Shown one piece after another: positions 55,682 to 64,000 of a DNA stretch of 64,000 nucleotides. Position 1 is the first letter of the stretch, and each line of letters starts with the position of its first letter. Made by a program: the position numbers and the translations under genes. The notes beneath the pieces were generated by a model. The model worked only from the letters and a program-made list of their open reading frames with translations. It was not told the DNA's origin and made no database searches. The stretch is taken from positions 372,001 to 436,000 of the forward strand of contig JALJCO010001047.1 of assembly GCA_023101725.1 (NCBI GenBank), given 5' to 3'. The stretch is from Atherinomorus stipes (Eukaryota; Chordata; Actinopteri; Atheriniformes; Atherinidae).

Positions 55682-57314
55682 CATTGATGCTTTATGTCAT
55701 GGTAGGAAGTTTTGTTGACAGTAGAAACATGATGTGAATGTCCCAGAGTTTAAAGACAAGCAGAGGTTCTACATTAGAAACAGTCCAGCTGTTTTTCTTT
55801 GCAAGGTTTTCGTGTAACCGTGTGAATTACACTCTGTCGTACACTGCTTGTTGCAGCATTTTGCTTGTGAGGACAATGAAAATCCTCCAGACAGAAGCAC
55901 GATTCTCCAGCCAGCGTGGAGGGAAAACAGCAAAGCTGCACCGTGGCCCATACTAAGGAGGTTTTAATAGAATTTCTTAAACATCAATTGCGAAAAGCAG
56001 GATAGCATTTTCTGATTTCGAGTGCCCTGTAATTTGAAGTGTGTGGGTTCAAGCCACTTATTTTGTGGCGAGGGCTTTACTGCCGGCCTCTCCAAAAAGA
56101 CTGAAGCCAACGCAGCCAAGGGTTGAGCTCGCTGCCTTCCCTTCCTGACTGATTGACTGAGCTCCTTCCCTCTTTGGTATTTGGCCGCAGTTGTTCTGCC
56201 TTCATGGCTAACCTCACTGGGCGTAGCTGTCCACCATTGGGTGTTTAGAAAGCTCAATAGGAGGACACCTGCTTCTAGATTTATTTATTTCGTCTCTTAC
56301 ACAAACACCCATCGCGTCTGTTTATGGTTGTTTTTGGAAGACACATGACATAAACACATGGACATTTCTACGTTTGTCTTAGCAACAACGCTTTTTTCTA
56401 CTGTCCTCCTACCTCAGTGTATCGTTGGTCTTAGATCGTATCTTTAACTAAAGTTGAGCAGTCTATCCTTAGAAAAAGACAATGTCTTGTGGTCTTCAGC
56501 ACCAAAATCCTTTGATAGTATGCAGAACCACACACATGTAGTACATCCCTGGAAAGAAACGGCATCTCTGAATGATTGAGAAGGGAAAATCCACCGTACT
56601 CCAGCATTTCATGGAGTATAAAAAAGAAAAAAAGAGGTTTGTTTGCACTGTTGTGTGGCCCGGCCAACCTTTGTGTAGGGCTTTAAGAGAATACAGATAT
56701 AACATAAAACAACAGCGTCGAGCAAAAACTCCTTTTGAACAGTTCACTTGTGCATTTTTTTAATCTGCTGCCAAGACATCTGTCTGGCGACACACCCTGT
56801 AATTATAAACGAAAGGAAAAGAAATGTCTTTTGATTATTTCCATCCTTATTTTTTTGCTTGCACACACAATCAGACCTGTCGCAACAATTACAACAAGAA
56901 GCCGTAGAAATGAAAAAGATTTTCTTTTTCTTTTTGCCTGGATGGCAGCGAGGTATCTCGGTGACATAATGGCACGCTGGAATCGTAGACGGCGACTGAA
57001 ATGATGAGGTTTAAACTGCTCTGTTTTGACTGTAAACACATATTCACGTCTGTGAAATCGCAGCACCCACGGTGAGCCACTATGGGCTTTATTTATTTTT
57101 GTAGATATGGACCTGTTTTAAAATTACACTTGATTTTGGCGAAAGAGAGCAGGGAATTGTGGGAAGGGTTGCTGCAGTCTATCAGAGGCCCATGTGGAGG
57201 GTTGTGATGGGAGGCTAAGTTAAAGGCTGCTGCACAAACCGCCCACAAACATGAGAACTTTTCTCAGTCATTGCATTCACTTTCAGTTTTCTTCTTTTTT
57301 TTTTACCCATTTCT
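55682..57314. other. No recognised gene
   Basis: Several overlapping frames of 60-97 codons on both strands (for example 56257-55964 minus, 56735-57004 plus). None has a domain I recognise, and sense and antisense openness coincide. Confidence 0.4.
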
Positions 57315-58246
57315 TTAAGGGGGGGCGCTCCAGGTGAAAACCCAGGTTTTTCACCACCTGGTCAATTTTGAGATTTTGTTTTTTTCCCTCCTTAAACATG
57401 TTTTCTTTCAGACTAGTGTAAAAAAACATCAAAAATCACCATTTTAGGAGGTTATTTCATGATACTTTGTCTGATGCACCCAAATCTCCTCAAAATGCAG
57501 CTAAAGTTGGTGTTTTTAAACAGAGCGCAGCACCGTGGCGCTCGTCTGAACCCCGTCATGTCTGGTATCCATGGAAACGTCTCTTTTTCCTGAACGGTGT
57601 CATCTCAACCAAACTTGATATTTCCAGCTCATGAATCTGATTGGATCTGATGTCTGTGAATAGTGTTATAGAACAAAAATGTGCAGAATTTTGCAATCCA
57701 AACCTTTAAATGCTGTTTTCTCAAAATTAGTTTTTTCTCTTTGTCCGTGTAAAAAAAATCTTCACTTCAGGAGCACTTACAGAAACCAAACTTTCAAGTT
57801 TTTCTCCTGACTGTATTCTTAAAGTTTTTGCCACAGGATTTTTTCATATCTCATTCACAGCCTGATTCATAGAACATTTCATCCCAAAAATATGCCAGAA
57901 ATGAGTTTTTCCTGGTTGTTGACATATTCTAAATTGTGAAATGATAACTAGAGATATTCTAAATCCCCTCTGTAAAAACTGTTGACTTTAATATGTGAAC
58001 AAAATTCAAAAGAAACTTTGAACCTGGTTTAACCCTGTGTTTAGATGTTTTTTTTTCCCTAGAAATTAGCAAATTAGTGCATTTTTGGCTATATAACACG
58101 TAATTTGCATATTTAAACATAAAATTTCAGAAAACTTGCAATACAAAAAATGATATCCCCAATGTGAGGAATAAACCAGGAAAGTTTCATGGTGATACCA
58201 GTTAGTTAAATTTTTTACCCTATATGCCTGGAGTGTCTCACCTTAA
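57315..58246. mobile_element. 932-bp TTAA element, family f
   Basis: TTAAGGGGGGGCGCTCCAGG at the left; CCTGGAGTGTCTCACCTTAA at the right, an imperfect ~20-bp inverted repeat bounded by TTAA (57315-57318, 58243-58246). The interior is AT-rich with no open frame over 60 codons. Single copy in the window. Confidence 0.6.
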
Positions 58247-58667
58247 GCTTCTGCACACCGAACTGTTTAGAACCAGCAAGCACAAAAGTCCCCCCTCAGC
58301 TGGTTGTGTTTGGGATCAATATAACATATTAGACCTCATACTTTGATTTAGTATTAGTCTGTTACTGTCTGCAGATCTGCACTTTGTTCCAGATTCTTCT
58401 GTGGTTGAACATTTTAATTTTTCTATGGAAGATTTTCACAGAAGCTGTGCAATACACTATAAAAACAGTCCAAGTTTTACATTCTCATAGTTTTATATTC
58501 GGCAAAAACAGTCTTAATAATCTTGATTTGGGAGTGATATACTCGACAAGGCCAGAATGTTCATGTTTTGACAGTATGTCTTTTATTTATTTCTTAGAAA
58601 CTAAATCCTTTAATTGGTTATTTTATATGCATATTGAAATAAGTTATCTCACTGTGACACTGTTTCA
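58247..58667. other. Unassigned, AT-rich
   Basis: The 132-codon plus frame at 58384-58782 runs into the MITE at 58668. It is low-complexity F/I/L-rich; not recognised. Confidence 0.4.
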
Positions 58668-58932
58668 CACTGCAAAAACACAAATTTTACCAGATATATT
58701 TTTCAGATTTCTTGTCAAAATATCTCATCACTCTCAAAATAAGACAAAATCACCTAAAGAGAAACATTTCAGTGAGATATAGGAACTTGTTTTAAGGCAA
58801 TGATTCTGATTTCAAGAAGTTTTATCAAGAAAATATTACTCGTTCCATTGGCAGAATTTTTTTTTAAAACTTATTTTAAGAATAGCCAAGTTTGTTTTGT
58901 TTTTTTTGCTTGTAATGAGCAAAAATACTCTG
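58668..58932 (+). mobile_element. Palindromic MITE, CACTGCAAAAAC family, copy 2 (right arm lost)
   Basis: CACTGCAAAAACACAAATTT, then AAGACAAAATCACCTAAAGA and TTCAGTGAGATATAGGAACT, collinear with the arm of 15149-15565. The centre with TTGGCAGAATTTTT is retained, the distal arm is not. Confidence 0.75.
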
Positions 58933-59566
58933 GTATATGCTGTCTGGTAGTCTGTTAATGCTTCTTTTTAGTGGTGTTTCTTTCTCATTTTGAGAGAAAA
59001 GATTTTAAAACAAGAGTCAATTACAGTCTTTTATTTGCTATTGTCCATGAAAATAACTAAAGTTAACATGAGAAATCATCAGAAATCAGCTGTTAGGCAG
59101 GAAACTCCAGCAGCTGCAGTTGTGCATAAAGCTGCATCTGGATCTTCCTTAACTGATGGTCATATAGAAACGTTTGCAGGGGCTCAGAAATACATAAAGA
59201 CTCATATTCAGACTGTTTTATTATTATAAGCTGGTCATTTTTCTCACTGTTCACAGACTTTATCCTGATGAAAGGGCCCATTGACCATCAATCATCATCT
59301 CTGCTGTGCTTTTTACCGCCGTCTGATGTGAAATGTGGTGTTAAACATGCTGTTCCAAGCCAGATCTTCATATTGATCAGACCGATATTGCATGTTGTGC
59401 AGCAAGGAACTGGTCAGATCCCTGTAAGGTGACTGGTTCTGCAGCTGGGTGCAAACAAATGGTTTCAAACAATTATCTGTGTTAATCTAATTCTAAAGTG
59501 TCAATCCAAACATGGAAATTAAAATAGTTATGGAGAAAATATCAGCTACCACTGAGGTTAAATTAA
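58933..59566. other. No recognised gene
   Basis: The 79-codon frame at 58990-59229 is unrecognised. Confidence 0.4.
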
Positions 59567-59569
59567 TAC

Positions 59570-59604
<35 letters not shown>

Positions 59605-59815
59605 ACACAACATCTATAAAACTGAAAATAATAATAATGATAATCGAATTATTATGATATATAATAATATTGTCATAATATATGAATTACTATTGTAAAT
59701 TTTATTAATATTGTGTTATATAATAGTAATAATAATAATAATCTTATAATATTTAATATAATATATATATATATATATTATGTATATTATTATTATTATT
59801 ATCATTATCATTTTT
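59567..59815. repeat. AT-rich (TTA)n/(TA)n/(ATT)n microsatellite cluster
   Basis: (TTA)10 lies at about 59571-59600, mixed ATA/ATT stretches follow, (TA)n at about 59760-59778, then (TAT)n. Confidence 0.85.
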
Positions 59816-59819
59816 TTTA

Positions 59820-60780
59820 TTCTTATAACCCTAAGAAGAAGAATAAAAATTACTCATAAGTGAACAAACATGTCTTTGACCCCAGTGGGTCACAGATGAG
59901 AACCTAACAGAACTGTTTAAATCCTCCTCTGTGGATTTTTGTTTGCAGTTGCATAGATTTGTTTTAGCTCGCTTTAAATGAAAGTGAAGGAATGTTAATG
60001 AAAATGTTGCACTCTAATTGACTCAATAAAGCAACGAGACAGAGTAAAAGCTAATCGTGCTGGCTGGTGTGTGCTGGTGAGTGCGACGGCCCGGTTCGTT
60101 GCCCTCAGCCAGTGAGCTCTGGCTCTGGATAGCGTATCCTGCTGGATGTGTGACTCGGATAGATCCCCGCGGATGTAAGACACCTCAGCACATATGGTTT
60201 CCACCGTTGCATCCATTACACAAGCTAGCTGTGTGAAGTCACTTCCAAGTCAAATAAGCAATGACCCCTCCTCATCCCACTCCCAAACCCCTCCCCAACA
60301 CACACATACAACACACACTTTTCAAGGAATATCAAGAAAGAGGACAAGGCTTAAAACCTTCCAGAAAAACCTAGAAACATTCCTGTAGAACGGGCCGTGT
60401 TTTCCTTACCCCAACAAATTTGCACAGTTGTTAGTGATGGCCCAGGATTCCTCCTAAAGCGCAGCCTACCAATAATAAACAGTATGGCAGCTGACACCGC
60501 AAGACACCTGCACGGCTCCCTGACACTGCAGGATTGTTCCCAGGGCTGGGGGGGTTGGTGTGGGCAGAGGTGGACCGGAGGATGGGGGAAGAGGAGGCCA
60601 TGGGGGCTGGCAGTCAGGTTGGGTCTATCAGCCTGCAGATATGGGGGGATGGTTAAAGCACACGTGTTGTGCTTCTTTATCTCTGATCATTTATGTGAGA
60701 CTCAGGTGGAAATTCAGCATTTATACGAGGTTAAAGATGACCAGCCGAGGGGAAAATGTTGCCTTAGGTTTGTATGAATC
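59820..60780. other. No recognised gene
   Basis: Frames at 60397-60777 and 60560-60910 overlap in different phases over a G-rich stretch; no domain recognised. Confidence 0.4.
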
Positions 60781-60895
60781 AGCCATAGGATCCAATCCCA
60801 GCTATCCTGGAGTTAGAGGGGGGGGACACCCGGAACCAGGGACCACCAGTCCATCACACAACCATACATGCTCATATTCACGTAGACCGAAGGAT
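60781..60895 (+). repeat. Interspersed fish repeat (SINE-like CCAGTCCATCACA block)
   Basis: ATCCAATCCCAGCTATCCTG, GGGGGGGACACCC, CCACCAGTCCATCACACAAC and GCTCATATTCACG occur in the order of a repeat common in fish genomes. Strongly degenerate. Confidence 0.5.
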
Positions 60896-61147
60896 TGTCT
60901 GCCAGCATAGGGGTTTCAGACCCAGGCTCACTTTAGCTCACCCCAGTTTCAAAGGCTGGTGGGGGTTCATCCATGCAATTCCCAAATGAATGGGTTCTGG
61001 TATGTGCCACAATGCCGGATACGGTGGTCTCATCTTGCCAAATCAAATCATTTTCCCAGTTTTATTAATCTTAATGCCCCGAAAAGCTGCTGGGAAGAGT
61101 GTGCAAGCAGCTTCATCTCTACACGGATCAGTGGAAACAGCTTTACT

Positions 61148-62668
61148 ACACACTAAAAAATGCAGGGTTAAAAAATGCTGACTACAATGTTGGGTTATTT
61201 CAAACCAGAAGTTGGGTTATGTTGACTATAATGTTAAGTTATTTCAAACCAGAAGTTGGGTTATGTTGACTATAATGTTGGGTTATTTCAAACCAGAAGT
61301 TGGGTTATGTTGACTATAATGTTGGGTTATGTTGACTATAATGATGGGTTATTTCAAACCAGAAGTTGGGTTATGTTGACTATAATGTTGGGTTATTTCA
61401 AACCAGAAGTTGGGTTATGTTGACTATAATGATGGGTTATTTCAAACCAGAAGTTGGGTTATGTTGACTATAATGTTGAGTTATTTCAAACCAGAAGTTG
61501 GGTTATGTTGACTATAATGATGGGTTATTTCAAACCAGAAGTTGGGTTTTGTTGACTATAATGTTGAGTTATTTCAAACCAGAAGTTGGGTTATGTTGAC
61601 TATAATGATGGGTTATTTCAAACCAGAAGTTGGGATATGTTGACAATAATGTTGAGTTATTTCAAACCAGAAGTTGGGTTATGTTGACTATAATGATGGG
61701 TTATTTCAAACCAGAAGTTGGGTTATGTTGACAATAATGTTGAGTTATTTCAAACCAGAAGTTGGGTTATGTTGACTATAATGATGGGTTATTTCAAACC
61801 AGAAGTTGGGTTATGTTGACAATAATGTTGAGTTATTTCAAACCAGAAGTTGGGTTATGTTGACTATAATGATGGGTTATTTCAAACCAGAAGTTGGGTT
61901 ATGTTGACAATAATGTTGAGTTATTTCAAACCAGAAGTTGGGTTATGTTGACTATAATGATGGGTTATTTCAAACCAGAAGTTGGGTTATGTTGACAATA
62001 ATGTTGAGTTATTTTAAACCAGAAGTTGGGTTATGTTGACTATAATGTTGGGTTATTTCAAACCAGAAGTTGGGTTATGTTGACAATAATGTTGAGTTAT
62101 TTCAAACCAGAAGTTGGGTTATGTTGACTATAATGTTGGGTTATTTCAAACCAGAAGTTGGGTTATGTTGACTATAATGTTGAGTTATTTTAAACCAGAA
62201 GTTGGGTTATGTTGACTATAATGTTGAGTTATTTCAAACCAGAAGTTGGGTTATGTTGACAATAATGTTGAGTTATTTCAAACCAGAAGTTGGGTTATGT
62301 TGACTATAATGTTGGGTTATTTCAAACCAGAAGTTGGGTTATGTTGACTATAATGTTGAGTTATTTTAAACCAGAAGTTGGGTTATGTTGACTATAATGT
62401 TGAGTTATTTCAAACCAGAAGTTGGGTTATGTTGACTATAATGTTGAGTTATTTCAAACCAGAAGTTGGGTTATGTTGACTATAATGATGGGTTATTTCA
62501 AACCAGAAGTTGGGTTATGTTGACTATAATGTTGGGTTATTTCAAACCAGAAGTTGGGTTATGTTGACTATAATGTTGGGTTATTTCAAACCAGAAGTTG
62601 GGTTTTGTTGACTATAATGATGGGTTATTTCAAACCAGAAGTTGGGTTATGTTGACTACAATATTGAG
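61148..62668 (+). repeat. 44-bp minisatellite with higher-order structure, on a CACACTAAAAA element end
   Basis: TA-CACACTAAAAAATGCAGGG marks the element's left end at about 61148. From about 61175 the 44-bp unit is GTTGGGTTATGTTGACTATA AT plus GTTGAGTTATTTCAAACCAG AA, itself two diverged 22-bp halves. There are about 34 units. In 61580-62010 units alternate strictly (GATGGGTT/ACTATAAT, then GTTGAGTT/ACAATAAT), an 88-bp period. The right end of the element is not seen. Frames are closed on both strands. Confidence 0.92.
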
Positions 62669-62757
62669 TTCATAGCTTTAATAGCTTCAGTGAACGAAGG
62701 CTGATCAGCTTCATTCATTGTATCCATTATATTAATTTGGGGGTCAAATGCTGTTTG

Positions 62758-62828
62758 GACTCAAATATTGGCAGGTTATATCGGCCGAGGCTGATGAGAA
62801 AATATCTGTATCGGTCAATCTCTAATGT
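62758..62828 (-). repeat. hAT-like end (inverse of TTAGAGATTGACCGATAC)
   Basis: CAAATATTGGCAGGTTATAT, then GTATCGGTCAATCTCTAA, is the inverted terminus of a TAGRGAT-type hAT MITE. No partner is visible. Confidence 0.5.
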
Positions 62829-64000
62829 CTAGTATGAACTGGTTTACCACCCAGTACATTGCCCCGTACATCATGGCCAGCGTGGTTAGCTAAATCTAAT
62901 ATCCTGCGCAGCCGTTTTACAGAATATCACTGTCTTTCTGTTTTCTCTCTTTCTCCTGTTTATACTTCACTGTATCAAACAAATAAACACATAAACAGTC
63001 AACTTTAGACACAAACTCATGCCCCAGGATGTCAGGTAGTCCAGCCATTGTGTCCCCACCTGTAGGACGTTGTCAAAGCACAAAGGAGGGGCACAGCATG
63101 TGTCAGCTCCTGTTTGACTACAGTTTATAAATCCCTCTCTTTCAGCTGCGGAGCTTTGAAAGATTAGCCAAAGGTTTACTGAGTAATTCACATCTGCGTG
63201 TCAAGAGGTGGAGGGATCCCTCCACGGTTTTTACAGATCTCAGTAATTATCATCGTCAACAGTGTTCAGGTTTCACTGTTTTTTCTGGGCACATAAACAT
63301 CTTTGTGTGTGGATTTTTATGAAAAACAGGGTAACCACAAGGATCTGAGACGCTTTGTTGTGTTTCATGAATCATGGATTTAAAGGATCCCGGTCTCCTA
63401 TTCTTCATCAGTTTATGTAACCTCCTGCTTAAGGTCAGCAGCGGAGTTTCAACAGGATACACATGAAAGGACTTTCAAAGAGGAGGAAACTGAATATGAG
63501 GATCACGGTGAGCCTGTATCTCTACCTGGGAGCCTTCTGGAGCGTCAGCCGGACTGATGTTTGCCATAAAGAGGGGCCTCTCCCTCGCTGCCCCGTGAGG
63601 TCACAGCACCTGTTCTCCGTAATTGCTGACAGGTGACGTAACGCTCGTTTTCCATGGTGTAAGGTAGACGTCCCCAGACTCCCTCCAGCAAAAATCACCA
63701 GGTTTTTTTCCATCTTTTGTGTGTAACATGTAAAAGAATTTCTTATCCTTCACTCGTTTTTACTGAAAATTCCTGATTTTTCTGCAGATTGGTTTAAAAT
63801 CCTCCACATTTATTTCCCAGGTTGACCAGTTCGCAACACAATCATCTCATGTACTTTACGGAGAAATCAATTCAGGATAATTAGTTATGATCCAATCAGA
63901 ATTCAATCAAACCAGTTCATTAAAAATAATAAGGAGGCCTACAGATTCTAGTTCATTCCCTCATCCTGAGCTGCAGGGGCAGCAGGCAACAATGGAAAAC
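62829..64000. other. No recognised gene
   Basis: Short frames on both strands, unrecognised. ATGAAAGGACTTTCAAAGAG at 63461, followed 45 nt later by GTGAGC, could be a first exon and donor but has no support. Confidence 0.4.

Noticed and set aside
60397..60910. Overlapping 126- and 116-codon frames as a host gene
   Set aside because: Two phases are open over the same G-rich, repeat-derived DNA, with no domain, no splice context and a degenerate fish repeat at the 3' part.
63461..63515. Start codon plus GTGAGC donor as a first exon
   Set aside because: Only 15 codons and a short donor match; no promoter, conservation or downstream exon can be seen.

Overview
The window is vertebrate, most probably teleost, nuclear DNA. 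Supporting this are a Rex1/Babar-type LINE, L2-type LINE tails, Tc1/mariner transposase relics, and hAT-like and TTAA-flanked non-autonomous elements of kinds that are common in fish. There are also abundant microsatellites and minisatellites and almost no long open frames outside retroelements. The species cannot be named from sequence alone. I found no host protein-coding gene, rRNA or intact tRNA, so the stretch reads as intergenic or deep-intronic DNA.

Layout. 1-8.4 kb: two copies of a long inverted-repeat element ending TTAAAGG (1-830, 5674-6251), an antisense LINE relic (3.2-3.7 kb), Tc1-like fragments and a decayed L2. 8.4-13.4 kb: a hAT-type MITE with near-perfect 8-bp target duplication, a ~1.6-kb array of a 31-bp minisatellite (11.03-12.63 kb) and another hAT-like element. 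13.4-21 kb: a 3.4-kb interval bracketed by ~170-bp inverted repeats, with a palindromic MITE inside it, then hAT-like elements. 21.1-23.3 kb: one hAT element inserted into another. 24.8-28 kb: a 673-bp TTAA element and a hAT element with a perfect 8-bp target duplication. 28.3-31.56 kb: the largest coding unit, a frameshifted Rex1-like LINE with endonuclease and reverse transcriptase. 31.6-38 kb: MITEs, an L2 tail, the inverted twin of the 673-bp element and a compound palindrome. 38.1-44 kb: an 856-bp foldback element, a 1.5-kb C-depleted tract, and a three-level nest (unknown repeat, then L2, then foldback element). 44-52 kb: Tc1/mariner relics, two 887-bp Tc1 deletion derivatives in opposite orientation, and nested hAT elements. 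53.6-62.7 kb: two elements carrying related 22/44-bp minisatellites, one with higher-order repeat structure, and a 932-bp TTAA element.

The most unusual pattern is a cohort of at least six sequence-unrelated families (13 copies) that share a TTAA target and a TTAAAGG (or TTAAGG) terminus. This matches the known signature of T2/Kolobok-type MITEs. One copy interrupts an L2 reverse-transcriptase frame so cleanly that removing it together with one TTAA restores the frame. Nothing here looks like a metabolic or defence operon. The genes do not work together; the biology is transposon ecology: trans-mobilised deletion derivatives, nested insertion histories, minisatellites carried on transposons, and spread of a CpG-bearing regulatory palindrome.
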